Positions 33,087 through 43,276 of a stretch of DNA of 64,000 nucleotides are shown piece by piece. The stretch is from Paenibacillus sp. YYML68 (GTDB taxonomy: Bacteria; Bacillota; Bacilli; Paenibacillales; NBRC-103111). The stretch spans positions 4,344,501-4,408,500 of the forward strand of contig NZ_BQYI01000001.1 in the NCBI RefSeq assembly GCF_027923405.1, in the 5' to 3' direction. The notes beneath the pieces were generated by a model that was not told the DNA's origin, ran no database searches, and saw nothing but the letters and a program-made list of their open reading frames with translations. The number at the start of each line of letters is the position of its first letter. Position 1 is the first letter of the stretch. The translations under genes and the position numbers were made by a program.

Positions 33087-34778
33087 CTACTTCACCTTGA
33101 AGCGCCGTACCGATTCCTCCAGCTCACGGGCCATCATAGCTAGCTCCTGCGTCGATGCGGTCATCTCCCCCATCGTCGATTGCTGCGCAGTCGATGCGTG
33201 CAGGATGTGGCTGGACACTTCCGAATGGGTTGCCGCTATTTCCGCTACCGTGTGGATCGTCTCCGCGACATGCGCAGTCTCGGCCGCCATCTCCGCAGAG
33301 GAGCGCACGACTTCCTGGAACTCATCATCCAGCTCGTGAATCGTGCGGACGATGTGATCGAACGAGCTTCCGGCATCATTCACGAGCTGCAAGCCTTCCG
33401 TGACCTCATCCATGCTCGCCTGCATCCACAGGGCCGCCTTCTGCGTCTCGTCCCGAATGAGCGCAATCGCTTCAATAATATGATCGGCAGACTCAGAGGA
33501 ACGCACCGCCAGCTTGCGCACCTCCTTGGCGACGACCTCGAAGCCTTTGCCGTGCTCGCCGGCTCTCGCCGATTCGATGCCCGCATTAAGCGCGAGCAGG
33601 TTCGTCTGCCGCGCGATGTCGTGAATAAGCTGAATCATGCTGCCAATATCCTGAGAGCGCTGCTGAAGTCCGGATACGATGTCCTTCATCAGCGACATTT
33701 TGTCATGAACCGAGGACATCTGTTGCATAGCCGCTTGGATCGACGCGTTACCGTCTGATGCCGTGCTTCGGGTATGGCTCGTCTTCACGGATACGCCCTC
33801 CGACTTAATGGAGATTCGCTTCGCGTGCTCGGAGATGTCATCGATGATGCGTGAGCTCTCCATGACGCTGCTGTGCTGCTTCTCGGCACCAGCGGCGACC
33901 TCTGTGACTGTACTTGCGATCTGCTCGGCAGCTTGTCCGGTTCTCGACGTATTGTCCTTCATATGAGACGTGTACCGTGCAATGTTGTCGGCATTCTCGC
34001 TAACTTGATGAACCAGCTTGCGCAGGTTGCCGAGCATCCGGTTGAACGAGCTGGCCAATTGACCGAACTCATCCTTCGACTCAATGCGAATCTCCTTCGT
34101 CAAATCTCCATCGCCCTGTGCAATCTCCTCCAGCTGTCGGTTCACAAGTCGCAAGGATCGGGTGAACTTGACGGCGAGCGCCATCCCGATGACAAGGGCA
34201 ATGACGACCGCTCCAAGACTGGCCGCTAATATCATCGTCCGCGTATGCTCGACGAGCCCTGCGCTCTCCTCGCTCGAAACCTTCATCAACAGCTCCTGCT
34301 GATCGACGACGACCTTAGCGAGGTTCACAATCTCCGTCCCGGTGGAGAACACCTCAGAGCTGATGACAATACGCGCCTGCTGCGGATCGCTCTTGAGCAG
34401 CGACTCCACCTTAGCGGACTGCTCCAGCAGCTGCTTATTCTTCGTCTGAATCTCCTGGAGCGGCTCTCGGTGCTCCTCCGGCAGCAGCGGAGACACCTTA
34501 TCGACCATCGCAGTCAAGTCCGCATTCGTATACTGAAAGCCCTGCAAGTATTGACTCTCCTGCGTCGCGAAGTATGCGTTCAAAAAATTCATCTGCTGCG
34601 CGGCATCATACTGAATCACATGCGTGTCCAGCGCCGCCCGCGCACGTTCATTCACCAAAGCTGCGTAAGCGTCATTCACTTGCCCTAAATAAAAATAGGA
34701 CGTGCCGCCAGTAGCGATGATAAGCAGCGGCGCGACAATGAACCCGATCATAATTTGCTTGGCAATATTGATCCTCAT
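33087..34778 (-). CDS. Methyl-accepting chemotaxis protein
   Basis: A 563-residue chemoreceptor. A first membrane helix near residues 8-30, an extracellular four-helix-type sensor to about 180, a second helix at about 185-205 ([18 protein letters not shown]), a HAMP linker to about 260 and the cytoplasmic signalling coiled coil follow. The hairpin tip reads [26 protein letters not shown], near the consensus. The ligand is unknown. It stands alone; no che genes are nearby. The ATG at 34778 sits six bases after GGGG, and upstream ATGs give longer basic N-termini. Confidence 0.92.
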   Translation of the reverse strand: MRINIAKQIMIGFIVAPLLIIATGGTSYFYLGQVNDAYAALVNERARAALDTHVIQYDAAQQMNFLNAYFATQESQYLQGFQYTNADLTAMVDKVSPLLPEEHREPLQEIQTKNKQLLEQSAKVESLLKSDPQQARIVISSEVFSTGTEIVNLAKVVVDQQELLMKVSSEESAGLVEHTRTMILAASLGAVVIALVIGMALAVKFTRSLRLVNRQLEEIAQGDGDLTKEIRIESKDEFGQLASSFNRMLGNLRKLVHQVSENADNIARYTSHMKDNTSRTGQAAEQIASTVTEVAAGAEKQHSSVMESSRIIDDISEHAKRISIKSEGVSVKTSHTRSTASDGNASIQAAMQQMSSVHDKMSLMKDIVSGLQQRSQDIGSMIQLIHDIARQTNLLALNAGIESARAGEHGKGFEVVAKEVRKLAVRSSESADHIIEAIALIRDETQKAALWMQASMDEVTEGLQLVNDAGSSFDHIVRTIHELDDEFQEVVRSSAEMAAETAHVAETIHTVAEIAATHSEVSSHILHASTAQQSTMGEMTASTQELAMMARELEESVRRFKVK

Positions 34779-34885
34779 GCGAAACCCCGCTTCCCACTTG
34801 GTCATGTACGTTATACCGAATGAAGTCTTCGGGTACATTGTACACTTCCCCGTATTAAGCCCGTGTTAAGATTTGGTAGCTGGGC

Positions 34886-34928
34886 GAAAAAAGACGCGTC
34901 CACTCTTCTCTCAAGAGCAGACGCGCCT
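34886..34928 (-). terminator. Terminator of the giant phosphoesterase gene
   Basis: On the minus strand GCGCGTC-GCTCTT and its complement form a long stem with one bulge, followed by six T residues. It lies 15 bases after the stop codon. Confidence 0.9.
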
Positions 34929-34943
34929 CCCGGCACGATATAA

Positions 34944-37900
34944 TTACAGCTTCATCAGTACATTCAAAATCGCTTGTGCGCTCTCCGCACGGGTCATATG
35001 CCCAAGAGGTGCGAACAGCTCCGCAGCGCGTCCCTGGACGAGCTGCAGGCTATAAGCTTCCTCGACCGATTGCTTCGCCCATTGCGGCGCATCGCTCATG
35101 TCCCCGAAGGTTGACTTCAGCTGAGGAGCTGCTGCGCTTGCGCTCGGCGAAAGCTTGTACGCACGAAGCAGCATGACTGCCATCTCCTGACGCTTGATCG
35201 GCGCCTGTGGAGAGAACATATGCTCGCTAGTACCTTCTACAATACCGGCTTCGACTGCTGCCGCAACAGCGTCAGCGTACCAATCCGCGCGTCCTACATC
35301 CGAGAAGCGGCTGTCGGTCGTCTTCGCCTTAAGACCGAGCAGACGCACCAGCATCGCGGTGAACTCGGCCCGCGTCACTTCCGCGTTCGGCGCGAATTCG
35401 TTCGCGCTGACTCCGTCGATCAGATGCTTCGCCGCGAGCTCCGTTACCGTCGACGACGCCCAATGACTGGACGGTACATCGGAGAAGCTCTTCCTGTACT
35501 CCAGCACGGCATACTTGCTGAAGTGCGTAATCGGTGCCGTCAGCTTGCCGTCACTCCACGTGCCGCCGATATATTCCAGCTTGCCGTCGTCTGCGACATA
35601 ATAAATGCCCGCAAGTCGCTTGTCCGCGCTAGTCGAGGCTGCCAGCGTCAGCTCGATCGGCTGCTCGAAGCGGCTAAGCTCGCTCGACTTCCCATCCTTC
35701 GTCATAATCTCAAGCTTGAATTCGTACACTTCTCCAGCTGCGGTAACTGCTGCTCCAGCTTGCTGTCCGGCTGCCGCAAGCAGCTTGTCAGCCTCCGCAG
35801 CTTGCACCGGCTCAGCCTTCAGCACGATGCGGCTGTCCGCCAGCTGCTCGGCTGGCACGAGGCGACTCAATGTCTTGAGCACCTCGCTCGGCACCGCCAA
35901 GCTCACCTGCTGTGCTTGCACCACGATCGGCTTCTCACCAGCGAGAGTCGAGACGAGACCTGGCAGCACGAGCTCCTTCTTATCCGCCTGAAGCTGCACG
36001 ACGATGCCAGCCTCTGTTACAAGCTCCTTCAGCTGCTCCGTCGTCACCTCGACAGCCTCCTGATTGCTCAGGTCAGCAGGAGGTGCTTGGCCTGAAGCCG
36101 GTGCTGAATCACTGCTTGATGGCTCCTCCACCGTCAGCTTCACAGTTGAGATCAAGCTCGCGTAGGTCGCAGTAATCACGGTCTGACCGCTTGCAAGCGC
36201 ACGTACGACGCCTGCGGCATCTATAGTGGCAACCTGCGGGCTCGAGCTGCTGTACACGGCGCCAGCTGTCATCGCTGCCTTCGTGCTGTCGCTGTAGTGT
36301 CCGTACAAGACGGAGGCACGAACATCGCCGCTCATGAGCAAGCTCGGAATGCCGGACAGCTCAATGCTCTCCAGCCTCGGTCTGACGACAAGCGTGTACT
36401 CCGCGGTAAAGCTGCCATAGCTCGCCTTAACGATCGTTGTACCAGCGCCTACAGCAGTAAGCTGACCTAACGTATTAATAGTAGCTACAGCCGTATTCGT
36501 GATGGAATACGTCACTCCTTCGGTAACTTGTCTAGAGCCGCCGCTATAGACAACCGACGTTACCGTTACGTCCTGCTCTCCAATGTACAGCTCCGATTGA
36601 CCCGTCAGTGTAATAGACGTAATCTTCTGCGGCTGACCGGAGTTACCACCCGAGGAGCCACCATCTGGGCCTGGGTCAGGCTGGCCGCCACCAGAGCCCC
36701 CGCCGCCAGAGCCAGGCTGACCGCCACCCGACGAACCGCCGCCGGAGCCTGTCTCGTCGTCCCGATCACCGGTGACGAAGCTCCAGATGTCCGACACCGT
36801 GCGGCCGCCGAACAGATCCTCTGCCACGGCGTACCATTGGTGGAGCTTGTTTTTCACCAATCCGAACCAATTCGTCCTTGCTTCTGTCCCGCTATCCGCC
36901 TGCTGCACAGTACCGATCTGCTGATCCGTGTACACCTTCAGCTCCAAGTAGTCGGTCGACACGCGCTTAAGCTTCGGCTGCAGACTCAGATCGAGCGAGA
37001 ATTCATCCTTGCCCGGATACTGCGCAGGGTCGTAATAGTTGTAATCGTCGAGATACGGCGAGTACGTCTTCATATGCAGCTTGTTGTTGTCAATATCGAA
37101 CTGCATCAGACGGATGTAGCCTTGACCGCCCTCAGGTCCGCCCTGATAATCAGCCAGCATCTGATACACGTTGCGATCCGGCGTGCCGTCGCCGTCGTCA
37201 TCGATCTGATCAACGAGCAGCTCGGCATCGTGATAGTGACCGGATAGCGCAGCGACGACGTTCTTGTTCGGTACGACTACCTGCTCGAAAATTTTGTCCG
37301 CAATCGGAGCACGGTTGCCCGACACGAGCAAATACTCATGGAAGCTCAGCACCGCCATCCGATCCGGGTGCTGCTGCAGCACCTCGTTCATCCATGCGAT
37401 CTCGGCATCGCCGATGCCCCAGCCCATGTACACGAATATATAATCGTTGCCGTGTGAAGAGATGAGATCGTAATGGCCGCGATTGTTGTCATACGACCCG
37501 CCGAACGTCTCCTGACGCTTGAAGCGCTCCTCGCCAAAATGCTGCCAGTAATAATCGTACGCTCCTGACTTGCCCGCCACGTCGTGGTTGCCCGCCAGCA
37601 CGCCGTAAGGAATGCTCGCGTCCTCCAGCACCTTCATGTTCTTCGACGCTTCTGCCCATTGGTAAGCCTTATCCGCTTCATCGACCAGGTCGCCGGTATG
37701 CACGACGTACTTGATCTTCATCTCGTCCTTCTTCTCGGCAATCCACTTCACAATGCTCTGATAAATGTGCGGGTAGCTCTCGGAATAATATTGCGTATCG
37801 CTCATCCAGACGAACGAATAATCGTAATCGGCTGGTGTCGGCGGAATCTCATCCTGCACGAGCACATATATCGTCTGCTGAAGCATGTAGTCGCCAGCCT

Positions 37901-39086
37901 TCACAGACGCCTTCAGCTCGAAGTCGTCGCTAGCGGCCACCTTCGTATCGAGCTTCGACCATTCGCCCTGCTGCTCGTTCCACGCATAGAGCGTCACCTT
38001 ACGTCCCTCCAGCGAGCGCCCGGACCAGTTCATCTCCACAAGATCCGTTGGCTGAACCGAATCGTCCACCATCACCTCGAAGCGCTGGTACGGGAATTGT
38101 GTCATCGAATCGTTCGTCATGTAGCGTCCGTCACGCTCTGCGATCAGCTCCCGCTGCTCATCGTTCAGACGGTGCTCGCCCGGCAGCACTCTCTGCTTCG
38201 GCGGCTCGACGTCAGCTGCGTGCTGGTAAGCATCGAACGATGCGCCCGAAGCCGCCGTATACTTGTAGCCCCTGAAGAAGGAGACGTTCATCGCATCATT
38301 CGTCGGGTCCGATACTCGCACCGTAAGCTGTGCATTCGTCAGCGTGCCTTCGACACCGGACTGCGGAGCGACCAGCTCAGGAGCATTTGGGTGCTCCGGC
38401 TCAATCTGGATCGTCACCGCTTGCTCGGACACATTGCCGATCTTGTCCACCGCTCTTACCTTCACCGTATGATCACCGGCAGACAGCTTCGCCGAGGACG
38501 TCTCATACGGCATAACGATCGGCTCGCTGTCGATCCATGCCTCCACCTTGTCCACACCTGCATGAACGTCCGTCACATCGGCTTGAATCGTGAACGGCCC
38601 CTTGTACGTCTGACCGTCGGTCAGCTCCAGCTGGATGACAGGTGGCGTATTATCTACGGTAATGGTGGCCTTCTTCTCCCCGTCATTCAGATGTGCGACC
38701 TTCACCTCGTGCAGACCGTCCACCAGCTGACGCGTATCCCACGCATAAGCCTTCGAGGCAAGGTGCTCCGCACCAAGCGCGAACTCGAAGTCGATGACCG
38801 GATGCTTGCCCGCGCTGTCGCCCATCTTCAGCACCGTTTCTTTATCGCTGTAGCGCGAATCCCTTATCTCGGTTCCGTCGGCAAGCACGAGGCGCACATT
38901 GCGCACGTCGAAGTCGTCCTTGTTCTCCTCTGTACGCGTATCGAACGGCGAAGCCTTCGAGCCGGCCCGAATCGAGATGACGTTATCACCCAGCTTCAGC
39001 CGGTTCGCCGAGATCGGCACGGTCAAGGTCACATAATCATTAATCGTATCGTCGAAAATGCGGAGAATCTCTTCCCCCATCGTCAC
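34944..39086 (-). CDS. Giant secreted phosphoesterase, C-terminal fragment (after frameshift)
   Basis: A frame of 1,380 codons that has no start of its own: the GTG at 39086 overlaps the stop of the upstream frame, and readable homologous sequence continues upstream in this frame (SLLAFETTGVNFYFKNGVTM). Domains: a carbohydrate-binding-like segment (1-100), an Ig-like segment (about 140-235), a calcineurin-type phosphoesterase (about 415-690: SDTQYYSE, HTGDLVDE, LAGNHDV, SGHYHD), a Gly/Ser linker, two Big_2 Ig-like domains (about 835-1000), and three SLH repeats at the C-terminus (FSDVPSSHWAS, FSDVGRADWYAD, FGDMSDAPQWAK). Together with 39083-41158 it encodes one surface-anchored enzyme. Confidence 0.88.
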   Translation of the reverse strand: MTMGEEILRIFDDTINDYVTLTVPISANRLKLGDNVISIRAGSKASPFDTRTEENKDDFDVRNVRLVLADGTEIRDSRYSDKETVLKMGDSAGKHPVIDFEFALGAEHLASKAYAWDTRQLVDGLHEVKVAHLNDGEKKATITVDNTPPVIQLELTDGQTYKGPFTIQADVTDVHAGVDKVEAWIDSEPIVMPYETSSAKLSAGDHTVKVRAVDKIGNVSEQAVTIQIEPEHPNAPELVAPQSGVEGTLTNAQLTVRVSDPTNDAMNVSFFRGYKYTAASGASFDAYQHAADVEPPKQRVLPGEHRLNDEQRELIAERDGRYMTNDSMTQFPYQRFEVMVDDSVQPTDLVEMNWSGRSLEGRKVTLYAWNEQQGEWSKLDTKVAASDDFELKASVKAGDYMLQQTIYVLVQDEIPPTPADYDYSFVWMSDTQYYSESYPHIYQSIVKWIAEKKDEMKIKYVVHTGDLVDEADKAYQWAEASKNMKVLEDASIPYGVLAGNHDVAGKSGAYDYYWQHFGEERFKRQETFGGSYDNNRGHYDLISSHGNDYIFVYMGWGIGDAEIAWMNEVLQQHPDRMAVLSFHEYLLVSGNRAPIADKIFEQVVVPNKNVVAALSGHYHDAELLVDQIDDDGDGTPDRNVYQMLADYQGGPEGGQGYIRLMQFDIDNNKLHMKTYSPYLDDYNYYDPAQYPGKDEFSLDLSLQPKLKRVSTDYLELKVYTDQQIGTVQQADSGTEARTNWFGLVKNKLHQWYAVAEDLFGGRTVSDIWSFVTGDRDDETGSGGGSSGGGQPGSGGGGSGGGQPDPGPDGGSSGGNSGQPQKITSITLTGQSELYIGEQDVTVTSVVYSGGSRQVTEGVTYSITNTAVATINTLGQLTAVGAGTTIVKASYGSFTAEYTLVVRPRLESIELSGIPSLLMSGDVRASVLYGHYSDSTKAAMTAGAVYSSSSPQVATIDAAGVVRALASGQTVITATYASLISTVKLTVEEPSSSDSAPASGQAPPADLSNQEAVEVTTEQLKELVTEAGIVVQLQADKKELVLPGLVSTLAGEKPIVVQAQQVSLAVPSEVLKTLSRLVPAEQLADSRIVLKAEPVQAAEADKLLAAAGQQAGAAVTAAGEVYEFKLEIMTKDGKSSELSRFEQPIELTLAASTSADKRLAGIYYVADDGKLEYIGGTWSDGKLTAPITHFSKYAVLEYRKSFSDVPSSHWASSTVTELAAKHLIDGVSANEFAPNAEVTRAEFTAMLVRLLGLKAKTTDSRFSDVGRADWYADAVAAAVEAGIVEGTSEHMFSPQAPIKRQEMAVMLLRAYKLSPSASAAAPQLKSTFGDMSDAPQWAKQSVEEAYSLQLVQGRAAELFAPLGHMTRAESAQAILNVLMKL

Positions 39087-41158
39087 ACCGTTCTTGAAGT
39101 AGAAGTTGACGCCCGTCGTCTCGAAGGCGAGTAGGCTCCATTTTCCAAGGCTGCATACGTGTCTTCGGTTATGGCCGTTCCATCGATGGACAGCTCCAGC
39201 TCCTCAGCAGGCGCATGCTCGCCAGTCGCCTTCAATACATAAGTGCCCGATACGAATCCGCCATCCGCCACATTGAGCCGCAGCGCCGAGCGGTCCGGAC
39301 CACCGGTCACCTGAATGCGGTACGTCTCGCTCGTGACCTCATGCGTACCATCCGAGACGACGAAGTAATACTCGTAATACGACTTGCCGATCAGGTCCGG
39401 GGAGTACAGCTTGTAATGGTAGAAGCCGTCCGCGAAGCTCTCCGCCAAATATCGCTTCGTGTAAGCCGTATCGGCGTTGCTGCGGAAATAGAACGCGACC
39501 GTCTTCACACTCTGGTCGTCCTTCGCCTCCGCCACTATGTCCACGTCATTCGCTTGATCAACCGTAGCTTGACCTGTAATATCCGTCACGGTCGGCTTCT
39601 GTGTGTCGGCCGTAAGCTTGACCGTCACCGGCGGCACCTGCTCGTCACTGACGACACCCGGCGTTGCCGGCAGCAAGCCTGCGCTGTACTTGATCATCGT
39701 CGTTCCGCCGTCGACCGGATATTTGTAGAAGATCCCTTTATCCGGCTTCGTCTCTTCATCTGTTTCGTAATACGCTGCCGACAGCTCCGTACGCGTGTTC
39801 GTCGCAACGACGAGTCCGCGCTTGCCCGAGTTCGCCATACCCGCGCTGTAGACGCGAACAATGTCCACATTCTCCGTCAGACTGCTGCCATAATTCGCAT
39901 TGAAATCTGCTACCGTCTTGGTGTCGTTCTTGCCATTGATCACCCAGAACACGAGCGTACCGCGTGAAGGCACGACCAGCTCCTCCGGCACACCCGCCCA
40001 GATGACGTCCGCCTCCGGCCCGGAGTCGGTGTATCGGTATTGCAGCTTGTAATCCTTGAAGTTCAAGTCGCGATTCGTATTGTTATAGATTTCGATAAAC
40101 TCATAGCCGTCCGCACTGTTCACATTCGTCGAATCCGGCACGACCTCCGTCACGAGAAAATGCGGCATCCGATTGTAATCGATCGCCCCTAGATCCATAC
40201 GGACTGTGTACGTGTCTGTCGTCACCGTATGGACGCTGTCCTTCGCCTGAATATAGTACAGCAGCTCCTGCTCCTGCAGAGCTGACTTCGGAATTACGCC
40301 GCTGTACTGCGAGTCTAAGGCGGCCGTCAACGGAGCGGACGCATACACCGCCTGGGATACAGTCCGGTAATAGACGGCAGCCTGCACCGTATCAAGTCCT
40401 GTCGACTGCTCCGCATTGTCAATGCGAGCCGTCACGGCCAAGTCGGTGCCGACCGCACCGTCTGTAATTGGTGTATGTGCAATCGTCGGCGCCATATTGA
40501 TCGGCTCATCCGGGAACATGACCGGCTCTGCTGGAATCTGGCCCGAGTGCAGAGCACCCGGTGTCGGTGCGGCCTTCGTGTACAGCTTGTCCGCCGCAAT
40601 GCCCGAGGCTGCGAGCTTGTAATGAATGCCGAGGCCACTGCCGACATCGGCCTTCAGGTAGATGGAGGAGGCTATTTCTACATGATGCTTATTCCGAATG
40701 ACAACCCCGCGGTCCCCACTGTTGGAGAAGCCGTCGAAGCCGTCGAACTCGATCACCTGCGACGTAGACAGGCTCGTTCCGTATTTCGCGTTGAACTCAT
40801 CCAGCGTCTTGTTGGTGTTGTTCCACCAGAGCACAACGGTCTGCTGAGGCGCGAGCGTATAGTCGTCGAATGTGAACGTCTTGTCCGCCGTCGAGCCCGT
40901 CGTGTACCGATACAGGAACGTGTAATCGTTCAGTGCGAGCGGCTTATTCGAATTGTTGTACACCTCGAAAAATTCATAGTGATCCGCCCCGTCTACATCC
41001 GGATGAATTTCGGTCACGAACAGCTCTGGCGCCGTCTGAGCCGTGGCTGGCTGTGCCGTGACTGGTGCTGTGAAGACTGTCGGCCAAGCGGTCTGCAGCG
41101 TCATTGCGCATACAGTCAGCACGGCGGCCCATCGCTTGAATCTCGTTGTTGTTGCCAC
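39083..41158 (-). CDS. Giant secreted phosphoesterase, N-terminal fragment (before frameshift)
   Basis: A 691-codon frame with a signal peptide (FKRWAAVLTVCAMTLQTAW, cleavage probably near VTAQP) and two lamin-tail domains: PELFVTEIHPDVDGADHYEFFEVYN near residue 45 and HFLVTEVVPDSTNVNS near 335, each ending in a W-N/W-I type strand. Ig-like spacers separate them. The last 14 codons (PSRRRASTSTSRTV) do not fit and end in TGA, because the frame has shifted by one base at about 39128-39135. A GTG at 41158, eight bases after GGAG, is the best start. It follows the HupE-like gene by 43 bases. Confidence 0.88.
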   Translation of the reverse strand: MATTTRFKRWAAVLTVCAMTLQTAWPTVFTAPVTAQPATAQTAPELFVTEIHPDVDGADHYEFFEVYNNSNKPLALNDYTFLYRYTTGSTADKTFTFDDYTLAPQQTVVLWWNNTNKTLDEFNAKYGTSLSTSQVIEFDGFDGFSNSGDRGVVIRNKHHVEIASSIYLKADVGSGLGIHYKLAASGIAADKLYTKAAPTPGALHSGQIPAEPVMFPDEPINMAPTIAHTPITDGAVGTDLAVTARIDNAEQSTGLDTVQAAVYYRTVSQAVYASAPLTAALDSQYSGVIPKSALQEQELLYYIQAKDSVHTVTTDTYTVRMDLGAIDYNRMPHFLVTEVVPDSTNVNSADGYEFIEIYNNTNRDLNFKDYKLQYRYTDSGPEADVIWAGVPEELVVPSRGTLVFWVINGKNDTKTVADFNANYGSSLTENVDIVRVYSAGMANSGKRGLVVATNTRTELSAAYYETDEETKPDKGIFYKYPVDGGTTMIKYSAGLLPATPGVVSDEQVPPVTVKLTADTQKPTVTDITGQATVDQANDVDIVAEAKDDQSVKTVAFYFRSNADTAYTKRYLAESFADGFYHYKLYSPDLIGKSYYEYYFVVSDGTHEVTSETYRIQVTGGPDRSALRLNVADGGFVSGTYVLKATGEHAPAEELELSIDGTAITEDTYAALENGAYSPSRRRASTSTSRTV

Positions 41159-41201
41159 GTGTACCACTCCTCTAGGTTATGTAAGTACGTAGTAAGGTGA
41201 T

Positions 41202-42410
41202 CTACACTTGCAGGATGCGCTCGATGAACCAATACAGACCGAGCACACCGACAATTCCTGAAGCGACCTGAACCCAGCCCGTGCGCGGAATCCAGCGCCT
41301 TGCTGCCCACAGTAACGGGAGCACGAGCAGCACGACGGCAACCTGTCCGAGCTCGACGCCAACGTTGAAGGCGAGCAGCGGCAGCGCCACAGATCCACTA
41401 AGCGTCCCTTGCAGGAGCTCGGCGAAGCCGAAGCCGTGAATGAGCCCGAACAGCAGCGCAACGCCCCAACGCTCCTCCTCATCCTTGCGCCATATGCTCC
41501 GGGCTGCCACATACACGATGCTGAGCGCGATGAGCGGCTCCACGATCAACGGCGACATGGAGGCGAGCTCGAGCGATGCGAGAATAAGCGTCAGACTGTG
41601 ACCGACCGTGAACGCCGTCAATAGCAGTAGCAGCCTGCGCATGCTGCGATGCGTCAGGACGAGCGCAGCAACGAAGAGGAGATGGTCGATACCGGAGAAA
41701 ATGTGCTCCATGCCCATGACCATGTAGCTGCCGACTGTCCCGAGGAGCGTACCCGATGCTGTGGATTGATAAACCGAATCGTTTAGTGTTGGTTGCCCCC
41801 CGGTCGTTGCTGGATCCGCAATTGTATGCGGATTGCTGTCTGCGACCTGAGCGGCCTTGAACTGCACGATGCTATTGTTCTTATTCAGCACTTGTTCAAT
41901 AATTTGATCGCCGAACCGGATCGAAGCAAAGCTGCGGTGCTGCGGATCCAGCCCATCATAGAACACCGCGTATTGGACCTGATACCGCGTTGCCGGCTTG
42001 TCGAAGCTGTACGTGATCGGTATGTTGACCATCGGCATTTTGCTACGGGTAATGTGCTCGGCCTGTCCGAGCTTGGCCACGCCTACCTTGCCGTCTCCGG
42101 TCACGATCAAGTAGTTGCTCACGAACTTATCCAGTGCCTGACTGCTCTGCGCCTGTGCAAGCTCCTCCTTGCTGAGAACGCCGTCCTGATCAGCATCTAG
42201 CTTCAGCCCTTCCATCAGGTCATGCTCCGCCAGTACAAGCTGGTAGCTTAGCCCCTGCTTCTCGACCACGATGTCAGAGAAGCCCGAGGATGAGAAATGC
42301 GCCTCCACCTCTGATGGGAAGCTCAAGCCGAGCAGCAAGCATCCCACCAGCAGTACGCGCCAGACAAAAAGGCCGATAACAGATCGGCCTGCAGCTTCAA
42401 TTAAATGCAT
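41202..42410 (-). CDS. HupE/UreJ-family membrane protein with EF-hand
   Basis: A 402-residue protein. After a signal peptide (residues 10-38, ending VEAHF) comes an extracellular domain of about 190 residues that contains a calcium-binding EF-hand loop (DADQDGVLSKEE). The C-terminal half has six to seven helices with the HupE/UreJ_2 signature GMEHIFSGIDHLLFVAALVL, TAFTVGHSLTL and LIHGFGFAELL. HupE/UreJ proteins move Ni or Co ions, but this long form has no proven function. It is first in an operon with the giant phosphoesterase, so a metal-supply role for that enzyme is an attractive inference. Confidence 0.88.
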   Translation of the reverse strand: MHLIEAAGRSVIGLFVWRVLLVGCLLLGLSFPSEVEAHFSSSGFSDIVVEKQGLSYQLVLAEHDLMEGLKLDADQDGVLSKEELAQAQSSQALDKFVSNYLIVTGDGKVGVAKLGQAEHITRSKMPMVNIPITYSFDKPATRYQVQYAVFYDGLDPQHRSFASIRFGDQIIEQVLNKNNSIVQFKAAQVADSNPHTIADPATTGGQPTLNDSVYQSTASGTLLGTVGSYMVMGMEHIFSGIDHLLFVAALVLTHRSMRRLLLLLTAFTVGHSLTLILASLELASMSPLIVEPLIALSIVYVAARSIWRKDEEERWGVALLFGLIHGFGFAELLQGTLSGSVALPLLAFNVGVELGQVAVVLLVLPLLWAARRWIPRTGWVQVASGIVGVLGLYWFIERILQV

Positions 42411-42472
42411 CATGACCTCCGCTGTTCGCTCTGTGTCGTGTGAGTATCGTTTGGTGTCGAGTAAATAAGACG

Positions 42473-42490
42473 AATGACTCAGTCATTATA
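42473..42490 (-). promoter_or_regulatory. -10 box with 15-bp palindrome upstream of the hupE-like gene
   Basis: On the minus strand TATAAT (42490-42485) runs into AATGACT-G-AGTCATT (42487-42473), a perfect 15-bp palindrome positioned to block the start site. TTGACT or TTGCAT lie upstream at 20 or 15 bases, neither at ideal spacing. Confidence 0.55.
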
Positions 42491-42701
42491 TCGTTCGGAT
42501 GTAAAATGCAAGTCAACGGTTCGTGAAAAATTTGTAAATGAAGCTTGATAGTAAAAAAAAGCTCGAATAGAGCTCGAGGCTTTCCACGACAACGCAAAAT
42601 AGGGACCCCCGTCGCATCCGGCGGAAGTCCCTATCGTATCGTCGTATTCAATTGTAAACTCCTTCCTCGCATTGTGGCTGCTTCTATTCAAACTGCCTTA
42701 T

Positions 42702-43130
42702 GTACCCGCCAGCTCCTTCGTTGATTGAGCGTCGGCTTCGCCTATCGGTAGTCCATTGGATGAGCCTCCCTCCAGGTTGGTTAGATTTCGCAACCTCCAC
42801 TTAGTTACACGACCTGTTCGGTGTACCCGCCTGCTCCTTCGTTTCGTTGAGCATCAGCTTCGCCTTTCGCTAGCCCATTGGATGAGCCTCCCTTCAGGTT
42901 GTTTAGACTACGAGATCTCCTCTTAGTTACACGACCTGTTCGGTGTACCCGCCTGCTCCTTCGTTTCGTTGAGCATCAGCTTCACCTTTCGCTAGCTCAC
43001 TGGATGAGCCTCCCTTCAGGTTCATTAGGCTACCTCGCGACCTGTACCTTGTACCCGCCTGCTCCTTCATTTCGTTGAGCATCGGCTTCGCCTTTCGCTA
43101 ACCCATTGGATGAGCCTCCCCTATGCTAGT
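42702..43130. repeat. Four tandem copies of a ~120-bp repeat
   Basis: Copies begin at 42702, 42823, 42945 and 43051 with GTACCCGCC. A core of about 70 bp is conserved (CTCCTTCGTTTCGTTGAGCA ... CATTGGATGAGCCTCCC), and the rest varies more, so the spacing is 121, 122 and 106 bp. No frame with a ribosome binding site spans the array. The first copy is the most diverged. Confidence 0.88.
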
Positions 43131-43276
43131 GTCGAGCATCAGTGACTATGACGACTGCTTCTCTTGGCTATGGTCCCATCAGCATTACCTCCGTTCTTTG
43201 ATGAGGTAATATTAACATATTGTAAATATTATTGCAATATTCAGAATATTATAATTTTATTGGTTTAGTCGTGAGC

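Noticed and set aside
37584-39134. 516-codon plus-strand frame opposite the giant phosphoesterase
   Set aside because: Arg/His/Leu-rich composition typical of an antisense shadow; no domain or ribosome binding site is visible.
39120-39145. Programmed -1 frameshifting in the giant phosphoesterase gene
   Set aside because: The bases before the shift (TTG-GAA-AAT-GGA) do not form an X-XXY-YYZ slippery site, and no strong stem follows at the right distance; mutation or sequencing error is more likely.
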